From: Sagittula stellata E-37
Lineage (GTDB): Bacteria; Pseudomonadota; Alphaproteobacteria; Rhodobacterales; Rhodobacteraceae
NCBI RefSeq assembly: GCF_039724765.1
Contig: NZ_CP155729.1
Location: forward strand, 1,302,001 to 1,366,000
Reading direction: 5' to 3'
DNA: 64,000 bases
In this document: piece after piece, positions 7,556 through 14,980 of the stretch
Layout of the letters: each line of letters begins with the position of its first letter
Numbering within the stretch: position 1 is the stretch's first letter
The notes under the pieces: generated by a model
What the model was told of the DNA's origin: nothing
Database searches by the model: none
The model's input: only the letters and a program-made list of their open reading frames with translations
Position numbers and translations under genes: made by a program

Positions 7556-9181
7556 TCACATGTCCTTTGCCTGGGTCCTGAGTTCGAACTTCTGGATCTT
7601 GCCGGTCGACGTCTTCGGCAGTTCCTGGAAGACCACCTTCTTGGGTGTCTTGAACCCGGCAAGACGTTCGCGGGCGAAGGCGATCAGATCGGCCTCTGAC
7701 GCGTCCCGCCCGTCCTTCAGCTCGACGAAGGCGCAGGGCACCTCGCCCCATTTGTCGTCAGGCTTCGCCACCACCGCGCAAAGCAGCACAGCCGGGTGGG
7801 CCATGAGCACGCCCTCCACCTCCACGGACGAGATATTCTCGCCACCGGAGATGATGATGTCCTTCGCGCGGTCGGCGATCTGGAGGTAGTTGTCCGGGTG
7901 CATTACCGCGATGTCGCCGGAGTGGAAGAGGCCGTCCTTGAAAGCCTCCTTGGTGGCGCGCGGGTTCTTCAGGTAACCCTTCATGACACCGTTGCCGCGA
8001 AACACGATCTCGCCCCGGGTCTTGCCGTCGCGCGCGATCGGCGCGCCGGCCTCATCCAGCACGTCCATCGGTTCGAGGAACGGCATCGCCACGCCCTGCC
8101 GGGATTTTTGCGCGGCACGGGCTTCGCCTTCCATGTGGTCCCATCTGGACTGCCAGGTGCACTCGGTGCCCGGACCGTAGGTTTCCGTCAGGCCGTAGAC
8201 CTGCGTGACATTGAAGCCCATGGGTTCGATGGCGGCCAGCGTGGCGGGGGCGGGGGGCGCGCCGGCGGTGAAGACCTCCACAACGTGATCGAACGCCCGT
8301 TTCTGGTCCTCGGGGGCGTTGATCAGCGTGTTGAGCACGATGGGTGCGCCTCCGAAGTGGGTCACCCCTTCGTCGGCGATGGCGTTGAAGATCGAGTCGG
8401 CGCGCACGTCCCGGCAGCAGACGATGGTGCCCCCCACGGCGGGCATCATCCACGTGTGGCACCAGCCATTGCAATGGAACAGCGGCACGATGGTCAGGTA
8501 GACCGGATGCAGCACAATGCGCCACGACAGAACCTGACCCATGGCGTTCAGGTAGGCGCCGCGGTGATGGTAGACCACTCCCTTCGGCCGACCCGTAGTG
8601 CCGGAGGTGTAGTTGAGCGCGATGCTCTCCCATTCGTCCTCCGGCATGATCCACGCAAAGTCGGGATCGCCGTTCGCCAGAAGGTCCTCGTATTGCAGAT
8701 AATCGGAGTGGCGGTGCACCCCCGCGTGGTCGTCGGGCACTTCGACGACTTGCGGCGGTTCGCTCTCCATCCGGTCGAAGGCCTCCGCCAGAACGGGCAG
8801 AAACTGCGGATCGCAAAGCACGACCTTCGCCTCGCCATGGTCGAGGATGTAGGAGATCGTGTCCGGGTCGAGCCGCGTGTTTATCGCGTTCAGCACGGCG
8901 CCGCAGGCGGGCACGCCGAAGTGCGCCTCTGCCTGGGCGGGAATGTTCGGCAGGATCGTTGCGACCACGTCGCCCGGCTCCACGCCCAATCCGGTCAGTC
9001 CCGAGGCCAGCCGACTGATCCGTTCCGCATATTCCGCGTAGGTCTTGCGGTGCGGGCCGTAGACCACGGCCAGGTGATCGGGCCAGATCTGGACGGCGCG
9101 GTTGAGGAAGGACAGGGGCGTGAGCGGCACGTAATTCGCCGCGTTGCGTTCCAGTCCGGTTTCATCCTTCAGCCAGCCCAT
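7556..9181 (-). CDS. Acyl-CoA synthetase (AMP-forming)
   Basis: 541 residues. AMP-binding motif YTSGTTGRPKGV (about 192-203), the YGLTE motif and the C-terminal hinge region HSGDIAVMHPDNYLQIADRAKDIIISGGENI, with the catalytic lysine near the end (STGKIQ), define an ANL-superfamily acid-CoA ligase. It activates a carboxylic acid to the acyl-CoA with ATP. The overall layout resembles medium-chain/aromatic acyl-CoA ligases of the plant AAE type and the DmdB relatives found in roseobacters, but the substrate cannot be read from sequence. The start has a GGGAGGG ribosome-binding site. It stands as a single-gene unit. Confidence 0.9.
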   Translation of the reverse strand: MGWLKDETGLERNAANYVPLTPLSFLNRAVQIWPDHLAVVYGPHRKTYAEYAERISRLASGLTGLGVEPGDVVATILPNIPAQAEAHFGVPACGAVLNAINTRLDPDTISYILDHGEAKVVLCDPQFLPVLAEAFDRMESEPPQVVEVPDDHAGVHRHSDYLQYEDLLANGDPDFAWIMPEDEWESIALNYTSGTTGRPKGVVYHHRGAYLNAMGQVLSWRIVLHPVYLTIVPLFHCNGWCHTWMMPAVGGTIVCCRDVRADSIFNAIADEGVTHFGGAPIVLNTLINAPEDQKRAFDHVVEVFTAGAPPAPATLAAIEPMGFNVTQVYGLTETYGPGTECTWQSRWDHMEGEARAAQKSRQGVAMPFLEPMDVLDEAGAPIARDGKTRGEIVFRGNGVMKGYLKNPRATKEAFKDGLFHSGDIAVMHPDNYLQIADRAKDIIISGGENISSVEVEGVLMAHPAVLLCAVVAKPDDKWGEVPCAFVELKDGRDASEADLIAFARERLAGFKTPKKVVFQELPKTSTGKIQKFELRTQAKDM

Positions 9182-9274
9182 GGTCTACCCTCCCTGATAT
9201 GTACGCAAGAATGTTGCGCCAGTTGACGAGGAAGGAAAAGGGGGTTTTCGTGTCCCGGACACAGGAGATTTCAG

Positions 9275-9925
9275 ATGATCATTTCCCGCGGCCGAAAGTA
9301 CATTTTCGTGCACATTCCGAAGACAGGCGGCACATCGCTGGCGGCGGCGCTGGAGGACCGCGCCATGCGCGGCGACATTCTGATCGGCGACACGGAAAAG
9401 GCCAAGCGGCGCAAGCGCCGTGTGAAGAAGTTGCAGGAAACGGCGCGCGGGCGCCTCTGGAAGCATTCGAACCTGGTGGACATCGAGGGCGTCGTGACCC
9501 AGCAGGAGGTGGAGGATTTCTTTGTCTTCACCATGGTGCGTAACCCGTGGGACCGGATGGTCAGCTATTACCACTGGCTCAGGACACAGAGTTTCGACCA
9601 CCGGATGGTGCACCTGTCGAAGATGATGACCTTCCCGGACTTCGTGAAGCACATGTTCACCCGCAAGCAGATGGAGCAGTGGCCCTACACCGCCTACACG
9701 ACGGATTCGCAGGGTCGGAACCGCTGCAACCACTACATCCGGCTCGAGTCATGGCGGCCGGACATTGACATGCTCGCGCAACACCTGGGTTTCGTGCCGG
9801 GGATCGGGCACCTCAATCGTTCGCCCCGGCACCCGGATTACCGGACTTACTACACCGACGAAACGGCGGAGGTCGTGGGGAACATCTGCCGGCAGGACAT
9901 CATGCGGTTCGGCTACCGATTCTGA
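9275..9925 (+). CDS. Sulfotransferase-family protein
   Basis: 216 residues. The N-terminal HIPKTGGTSLAAAL (about 13-26) is the 5'-phosphosulfate-binding loop of PAPS-dependent sulfotransferases, and FTMVRNPWDRMVSYYHWLR (about 84-102) is the 3'-phosphate-binding segment with the RNPWDR signature. The family moves sulfate from PAPS to carbohydrate or small-molecule hydroxyls. No signal peptide or membrane helix, so it is cytoplasmic. No glycosyltransferase or polysaccharide genes flank it, so the acceptor is unknown. It converges with the RNase T2 gene 28 bases downstream. Confidence 0.85.
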   Translation: MIISRGRKYIFVHIPKTGGTSLAAALEDRAMRGDILIGDTEKAKRRKRRVKKLQETARGRLWKHSNLVDIEGVVTQQEVEDFFVFTMVRNPWDRMVSYYHWLRTQSFDHRMVHLSKMMTFPDFVKHMFTRKQMEQWPYTAYTTDSQGRNRCNHYIRLESWRPDIDMLAQHLGFVPGIGHLNRSPRHPDYRTYYTDETAEVVGNICRQDIMRFGYRF

Positions 9926-9953
9926 CGCGCGGGGGTGGGATTTCAGTCCCTCG

Positions 9954-10583
9954 TCACCGGATCGGTTCGAACAGAGCGTCTTTCATCCGGCAATCCTTTA
10001 CCACGTCGCGTCCGCAAGGCACCGGAGAGAGGTCGCGCGACAGGCAGACGCGGACCTCCTGGATAAAGCCGTCTTGGCATGTGACAGTCACCATGTCCTT
10101 CTCAAGCCCCGGGTTGGCCTTCATGAAGGCCTCCTCGATCACCGAGGCGGGCAGCTTCACCGCCTTGTCGAGCTTGCGGAACACCTCGGGGCGGTTGACG
10201 GTGCCGTAGGCTTCGCGGGAGAGGGCGTAATAGGCGCTGGCCGAAAGGCCGGAGCAGACGCCATGCTTCTTCCACTGGTGCCAGGCTAGGCCGGAGGTCC
10301 CCATGATGTCGGCCATTTCCGCAGTTTGCTGTCGGGATGGCTGGCGCTGTGTCGTCGGGCAATAGGCGGGCCAGCCGCGATGGTACTGCGGCCAAAGCCC
10401 GTGGAGGACCCAGCCGAAATCCTCGTCGCATTGTTCGGAATCGCGGGCGTCACCCTCCATCCGGCACCAGTTCGGAGACCAGGACAGCGACATGACGTAG
10501 TAATCGAACTCACCGGCGCGTTCGCCGTCGGCGAGGGCAGGTCCGGCGGCGAACAGGGCGACGGCCGCAAGAAAGGCGCGCAT
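9954..10583 (-). CDS. Secreted ribonuclease T2 family protein
   Basis: 209 residues from ATG 10583, where a signal peptide begins (MRAFLAAVALFAAGPALADG). The longer frame to 10829 lacks coding character. Both conserved active-site boxes are present: HGLWPQ (CAS I) and WHQWKKHG (CAS II), each with its catalytic histidine, plus paired cysteines. RNase T2 enzymes cleave RNA through a 2',3'-cyclic phosphate in the periplasm or outside the cell. The product could feed the 2',3'-cyclic nucleotidase encoded at 28439, although the genes are not linked. A promoter-like pair lies just upstream. Confidence 0.92.
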   Translation of the reverse strand: MRAFLAAVALFAAGPALADGERAGEFDYYVMSLSWSPNWCRMEGDARDSEQCDEDFGWVLHGLWPQYHRGWPAYCPTTQRQPSRQQTAEMADIMGTSGLAWHQWKKHGVCSGLSASAYYALSREAYGTVNRPEVFRKLDKAVKLPASVIEEAFMKANPGLEKDMVTVTCQDGFIQEVRVCLSRDLSPVPCGRDVVKDCRMKDALFEPIR

Positions 10584-10611
10584 TTTTCCGTTTCCTTTTG
10601 ATTTGGCCGGC

Positions 10612-10639
10612 ACTATATACGGCGCGAGTTTCCCCACAA
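10612..10639 (-). promoter_or_regulatory. Predicted promoter of the RNase T2 gene
   Basis: On the minus strand, TTGTGG and TATAGT are separated by 16 bases, ending 28 bases upstream of the ATG at 10583. Fits a housekeeping sigma-70 promoter. Confidence 0.5.
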
Positions 10640-10649
10640 CGGTAACCCG

Positions 10650-10668
10650 CCCCGGAGTTGATCCGGGG
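10650..10668. repeat. CCCCGG palindrome upstream of trcR
   Basis: CCCCGG and CCGGGG flank AGTTGAT. Variants of CCCCGGATCAA-TCCGGGG are frequent interspersed palindromes in alphaproteobacteria (background knowledge). It sits in the divergent space between the RNase T2 gene and trcR. Confidence 0.4.
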
Positions 10669-10743
10669 TCTCCCGCGGCCCCGAAAGGCGGTCCGGGGCC
10701 CGGAAAAGGTTTGGCCGTTAAGACGTGAATAGGAGTAGACGAG

Positions 10744-11502
10744 ATGTCCAAGCTGCTGCACCCCAAGGCGACCGCCGTATGGTTGGTGGACAACACCACG
10801 ATGACCTTCAAGCAGATCGCCGAATTCACCGGCTTTCACGAGCTGGAGATCCAGGGCATCGCCGATGGCGATGTGGCCGTTGGGGTGAAGGGGTTCGACC
10901 CCATTGCGAACAACCAGCTTGAGCAGGCCGAAATCGACAAGGCGGAGAAGGATCCGCTGTACCGACCGAAGGTGAAGTTCAATCCCGCCGCCCGCGACGA
11001 GGAAAAGCGCCGCGGTCCGCGTTACACGCCGCTGTCGAAACGTCAGGACCGCCCGAACGCGATCCTGTGGCTGGTGAAGTTCCACCCGGAGCTGACCGAC
11101 GGGCAGATCGCCAAGCTGGTCGGCACCACGAAACCCACGATCCAGTCGATCCGCGAACGCACGCACTGGAACATCCAGAACATGCAGCCCATCGACCCAG
11201 TGGCGCTTGGCCTTTGCAAGCAAACAGAGCTGGACGCCGCCGTCGCAAAGGCCGCGAAGGATCTGGAAAAGGTCATGACCGACGACGAACGCCGCAAGCT
11301 GGTGTCGACAGAGCAGAGCCTGGAGATGGACAGTGCCGAACCGCGCCTGCCGTCGAACATGGAAGGGCTGGAGAGCTTCTCGCTGTCCGATCCGCGTGGC
11401 GACGACGAGGAAGAAGACGACAAGCAGAACTACCTGGATGCCGACAGCTTCTTCAACTTGCCCGAGGGCAAGGACGACGAGGACGAGGAAGAGAACCGCT
11501 GA
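10744..11502 (+). CDS. trcR: Cell-cycle transcriptional regulator TrcR (DUF1013)
   Basis: 252 residues. The N-terminal half is the DUF1013 domain with a helix-turn-helix look: LTDGQIAKLVGTTKPTIQSIRERTHWN at about 119-145 reads as a DNA-binding motif, and MTFKQIAEFTGFHELEIQGIADG (about 20-42) as a second. The C-terminus is very acidic (long D/E runs). The family is confined to alphaproteobacteria and includes a factor linked to cell-cycle transcription, possibly acting with RNA polymerase. It has a strong downstream terminator and no operon partners. Confidence 0.88.
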   Translation: MSKLLHPKATAVWLVDNTTMTFKQIAEFTGFHELEIQGIADGDVAVGVKGFDPIANNQLEQAEIDKAEKDPLYRPKVKFNPAARDEEKRRGPRYTPLSKRQDRPNAILWLVKFHPELTDGQIAKLVGTTKPTIQSIRERTHWNIQNMQPIDPVALGLCKQTELDAAVAKAAKDLEKVMTDDERRKLVSTEQSLEMDSAEPRLPSNMEGLESFSLSDPRGDDEEEDDKQNYLDADSFFNLPEGKDDEDEEENR

Positions 11503-11534
11503 GGCGGTCGTCCTCCGACCTTGCAACAGTTTGG

Positions 11535-11567
11535 AAACCGCGGTCCTTCAGGGGCCGCGGTTTTCTT
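11535..11567 (+). terminator. Terminator of trcR
   Basis: Stem AAACCGCGG / CCGCGGTTT (11535-11543 with 11555-11563) followed by TCTTTT, 32 bases after the stop codon. Strong rho-independent form. Confidence 0.88.
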
Positions 11568-11611
11568 TTGGGCACCGGGCACGCGCGGGCGCCGGGCCCG
11601 ACGCCGACCGT

Positions 11612-11643
11612 GGTAGGGAGTTCAGAAGGTAGGGAGTTCAGAA
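11612..11643. repeat. Exact 16-bp tandem duplication at a stop codon
   Basis: The unit GGTAGGGAGTTCAGAA occurs twice, head to tail, at 11612-11627 and 11628-11643. The second copy contains the TGA stop (minus strand, 11638-11640) of the outer-membrane barrel gene. It looks like a recent slippage duplication. Confidence 0.8.
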
Positions 11644-12555
11644 GTTCAGGGAAAACCCGGCGTTGAATCCGGTGTGGCCCTTGTCGTCCGATGTCAGTTC
11701 AACACGGCCGCCGAGGCCGTTCAGCGCCTCCGCCTTGAAGCTCATGCCAAGCGACATCTGCGTCTTGGACAGCACATCGACGGCATCGAACGGCGCCATC
11801 CCGGAAATCGCGATCTCGTCCTGTTGGCCGCCAAATGCCGTCAGCCCGAGAAAGGGACGAAGGCTTGCGCCGGAGGAAGTCATCGGTGCGCCAACCTCCA
11901 GCCGCAGGGCACTGGCGGTGCTGTCACGCTCGTCCACGGTCGCCCCGGGAAGGCCGGAGACGGGATAGGACTTTGTGGTGTGGCGCAGTGCGTCGCCCTG
12001 GACGACGAAGTCGATACCGTGGCCTGCGCCATCGTCCAGCAACATGCCGGACCCGCGCAGCGTCAGTCCCAGAAGGCGCCCGTCGCGGTCGGCGCTGCCG
12101 GTGGCGGAGTCCGGGCTGTCGATCACGTTGTGGCTGCGCCCCACGTAGGCCGCACCGTCGAAGGCGAACCGGCCGACCGATCGCCCATAGGTCAGGCCCA
12201 GGAAGTAGGACCGGATGCGCGCCTTGTGGATGTCGTCCGCCAGTTCCGACGCGCCTTGTCCGTAGCCCGCGAACGCCGCAAAACCTGTGTCTCCAAATCC
12301 GTAACCAAGGACAACGTTGCGCCGGTCCGCGTCGGTCTGCTGGCCGCCGGACGGGTCGGCGGTGGTGCGTCCGGTGCTGGCTCCGATCCATACGCCAGCC
12401 GCCGCCGTATCGAGTGCGGTCTGCCCGATGCCAAATCCGATCTCGCGTCCGAGGAGGTCGGTCTGCGACAATGCGGTCTTGTCGGCGGCATGGGCCGGGG
12501 CAAGGGAGGCAACGGTCAGCGACAGGGCAAGCGCTAGGCGCGCGAGGCAGGACAT
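11638..12555 (-). CDS. Outer-membrane beta-barrel (autotransporter-type) protein
   Basis: 305 residues from ATG 12555, where a signal peptide starts (MSCLARLALALSLTVASLAPAHAA). The remainder is a run of alternating hydrophobic/polar strands with Gly-Tyr pairs (VLGYGFGDTGFAAFAGYGQG, SYFLGLTYGRSVGRFAFDGAAYVG) and ends in a terminal phenylalanine (GFNAGFSLNF), the classic C-terminal signature recognised by the BAM machinery. This matches the autotransporter beta-domain alone, with no passenger domain. It is probably an integral outer-membrane protein; function unknown. The stop codon lies in a tandem duplication. Confidence 0.75.
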   Translation of the reverse strand: MSCLARLALALSLTVASLAPAHAADKTALSQTDLLGREIGFGIGQTALDTAAAGVWIGASTGRTTADPSGGQQTDADRRNVVLGYGFGDTGFAAFAGYGQGASELADDIHKARIRSYFLGLTYGRSVGRFAFDGAAYVGRSHNVIDSPDSATGSADRDGRLLGLTLRGSGMLLDDGAGHGIDFVVQGDALRHTTKSYPVSGLPGATVDERDSTASALRLEVGAPMTSSGASLRPFLGLTAFGGQQDEIAISGMAPFDAVDVLSKTQMSLGMSFKAEALNGLGGRVELTSDDKGHTGFNAGFSLNF

Positions 12556-12678
12556 GGAAGGCTCCGGGGCAGCGGACGGGCAGATGTCCGCAGCTATCGC
12601 GAATAGCCCCCAAACGCGCAATAGCCCAAGGCCACGACACGTGGCGAGTGCGTCCTTTCGGGCGCAGGTTTGTGCAGG

Positions 12679-13272
12679 TCAGAAGCGTTTGCGTGCGTTC
12701 AGGGCAGCGGTGATGGTGCCGTCGTCCAGATAATCGAGCTCGCCGCCGATGGGCACGCCCTGGGCCAGCGACGATACGGATACCCGCCCTTCGAGCTGGT
12801 CGGCAATGTAATGCGCGGTGGTCTGCCCGTCGATGGTGGCGTTGAGCGCCAGGATGACTTCTGTCACGTTCTCGGCGCCGAGCCGGTCCATGAGCCGGGG
12901 AATGCGCAGCTCGTCAGGTCCCACGCCGTCCAGCGCCGAGAGCGTTCCGCCCAGCACGTGATAACGACCCCGGAAGACCTGTGCCCGTTCCATGGCCCAC
13001 AGATCGGCCACGTCCTCCACCACGCACAACAGCCCGTTCCCGCGCCCCTCGTCTGTGCAGATCGGGCAGATGTCGGAGGTCGAGACATTTCCGCAGTTCA
13101 GACACTCGCGCGCGGTGCGGGCCACTTCTGTCATCGCCTCGGACAGCGGTTGCAACAACGGACCGCGCTTGCGGATCAGGTGCAGCACGGCGCGCCGGGC
13201 GGATCGGGGGCCAAGGCCCGGCAGGCGCGCCATGAGGCCGATGAGCGTGTCGATGGGGTCGGTGTCTTTCAT
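12679..13272 (-). CDS. recR: Recombination mediator RecR
   Basis: 197 residues, standard length. N-terminal helix-hairpin-helix ([11 protein letters not shown]), a C4 zinc finger with cysteines 57, 60, 69 and 72, a TOPRIM domain ([15 protein letters not shown]) and the C-terminal [26 protein letters not shown] motif. RecR works with RecF/RecO to load RecA on gapped DNA. It is the last gene of a dnaX-ybaB-(membrane protein)-recR block on the minus strand, an arrangement widely conserved apart from the inserted membrane gene. Confidence 0.97.
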   Translation of the reverse strand: MKDTDPIDTLIGLMARLPGLGPRSARRAVLHLIRKRGPLLQPLSEAMTEVARTARECLNCGNVSTSDICPICTDEGRGNGLLCVVEDVADLWAMERAQVFRGRYHVLGGTLSALDGVGPDELRIPRLMDRLGAENVTEVILALNATIDGQTTAHYIADQLEGRVSVSSLAQGVPIGGELDYLDDGTITAALNARKRF

Positions 13273-13310
13273 GGACCTGCTGCGTTCGGTTCAATGCGGA
13301 TAGGTACACG

Positions 13311-14414
13311 TCATTTGAGGAGAAAGTCGATGATCGTCGGCAGGAAAGACAGGAAGGCGACAATGCCCGCCGCCGAGACGGAGACCTGCCCACCCGGAGG
13401 AAGCGTCTGGATGCCGCGCAGGGTGTCGCGCGTCTCCATCAGCTTGTCCAGCGGCTCCAGTGTTGCAATGTCCAGGTAACCGTCGCCATCCGGGTTCTTC
13501 AACGGGCCGTCCGGGCGTGGGGGCAGACCGGATCGCTGCATGTGGTGGGCCTCGATCAGACGCTCGACCTCATTCATCGCCTCCGACTTCACTTCTCTCA
13601 GCCGGTTCGACAGCGGCAGGATCGGCACCGCGTAGGTGGCCACGACCAGCGACAGGGTGAGCAGAGAGAACAGCGCCACCGTCTGATCCACCTCGAAGCC
13701 GGACAGGATCAGGGACAGGATCGACAGCGACGCAACCAAGGCCGAGGACGTGACCAGCAGGCTGTTGGCGCGCAAGAGCGCGGGGAGCGGTTCGCGCGAC
13801 AGGTTCAGGATCCGCAGGTCGATGTCGTCGATGCGCACCAGCACGGCCCACCAGAAGCGGAAGATCACCGCGACACCGGCGCCGATGATCAGATTTCCGC
13901 AGAAGATGAAGAGCGAGAGCATCCGCGTCAGCAGGAGCTTCGGCACAGGGTTCGGGCAATTGTCGGGTGCGCCCAGGGCGGTGCCCAGCGGATGCTCGGC
14001 GGCCTCTGCGATCAGCGGCACCAGTTCGGAGAGCGACAGGACTTCACGATTCCAGGGGTCGAAAATCCAGATCCCGCCCGCCAGTGCGCCGCCCCATGCC
14101 GCCGCAAGCACCAGGGAGGCCGGGGTGAACAGTGTCCGGTCGATCCAGCGTTGCGGATCATGGGCGGGCAGGGGCATGTTTGCGAACATCTGCCCCAGTC
14201 GCGGGGTCAGCAGCCAGCCGGTCGCGTAGACGATCCAGGCGTTCAGGGTCACCAGCAGGACCAGGGCCGCATCGCGGATGTCGCAGGTAAAGGCGGCTTC
14301 GGTGGCCAGGTAGGCCATGCCGCTGACCGTCGTCAGGCCGACGGCTATGCCCCCGGCCAGAACCCATGCCCGGGGGGTGTGGTAGAGGCGTCCGGTCTGA
14401 TCCGCCGCGCCCAC
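13311..14414 (-). CDS. Multi-pass membrane protein of unknown function
   Basis: 367 residues, GTG start at 14414 only nine bases after the ybaB stop, and 38 bases before recR, so it is an operon member. Predicted membrane helices at roughly 17-38, 48-70, 98-118, 168-190, 216-236, 244-265 and 345-365. A cytosolic stretch between the last two is charged and proline-rich (about 270-340). Three cysteines and an acidic DDIDLRILNL loop are notable. I do not recognise a family. Its place inside a DNA-repair/replication operon is unusual. Confidence 0.8.
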   Translation of the reverse strand: MGAADQTGRLYHTPRAWVLAGGIAVGLTTVSGMAYLATEAAFTCDIRDAALVLLVTLNAWIVYATGWLLTPRLGQMFANMPLPAHDPQRWIDRTLFTPASLVLAAAWGGALAGGIWIFDPWNREVLSLSELVPLIAEAAEHPLGTALGAPDNCPNPVPKLLLTRMLSLFIFCGNLIIGAGVAVIFRFWWAVLVRIDDIDLRILNLSREPLPALLRANSLLVTSSALVASLSILSLILSGFEVDQTVALFSLLTLSLVVATYAVPILPLSNRLREVKSEAMNEVERLIEAHHMQRSGLPPRPDGPLKNPDGDGYLDIATLEPLDKLMETRDTLRGIQTLPPGGQVSVSAAGIVAFLSFLPTIIDFLLK

Positions 14415-14423
14415 CGTCCCGTC

Positions 14424-14768
14424 TCAGAACGGCAGTTTCATGTCGGCAGGCAGGCCCATTTCCTCGGTCAGCTTGCGCATTTCCTGTTCGGCGCGGACCT
14501 GCGCCCTGGCCTGTGCGTCCTTGATCGCGGCGAGGATCAGATCCTCTGCCACTTCCTTTTCCGAGGCCACGAAAATCGACGGGTCGATTTCAAGACCGGT
14601 CAGTTCGCCCTTGGCGGTGGCCGTTGCCTTCACGAGGCCCGCACCGGATTCGCCGGTCACGGTCATCGTCTTCAGGTCGTCCTGAAGTTGCGCAACCTTG
14701 CCCTGCATTTCCTTTGCGGTCTGCATCATCTTGGCCATGTCGCCAAGATTCCCGAGGCCCTTTAACAT
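14424..14768 (-). CDS. YbaB/EbfC nucleoid-associated protein
   Basis: 114 residues. The family pattern is clear: MLKGLGNLGDMAKMMQTAKEMQ start, two long helices separated by a central sheet (VTGESGAGLVKATATAKGELTGLEIDPSIF), and a C-terminal helix ending in LPADMKLPF. These small dimers bind DNA and are encoded between dnaX and recR in many bacteria, as here. A role in nucleoid organisation or recombination support is inferred from the family. Confidence 0.95.
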   Translation of the reverse strand: MLKGLGNLGDMAKMMQTAKEMQGKVAQLQDDLKTMTVTGESGAGLVKATATAKGELTGLEIDPSIFVASEKEVAEDLILAAIKDAQARAQVRAEQEMRKLTEEMGLPADMKLPF

Positions 14769-14980
14769 CGTCTGTACTCCTGTGTGCGGGGCGCGCGCGC
14801 CTGCGTGACCACGGCCCGGAAGGTTCAGAGGCTTATCGCAAGCGCAGCCCGGATCGACAAGCCTTCAGGCGCCGCAGCGTCCCTGCGGCCATGTCCGCGT
14901 CGGCTATGTCCCGCAGAGGTGGCAGTCCGCCGGATCCGTGACCTTTCGAAAGTCAGGTTGAGCCTCTGACGGGGCAGTCC

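Noticed and set aside
10326..10601. Short frames around the RNase T2 start
   Set aside because: Overlap the secreted RNase gene antisense and lack motifs.
14769..14980. Possible RNA gene between dnaX and ybaB
   Set aside because: The 212-base gap has no stable stem pattern, tRNA signature or promoter pair; treated as plain spacer.
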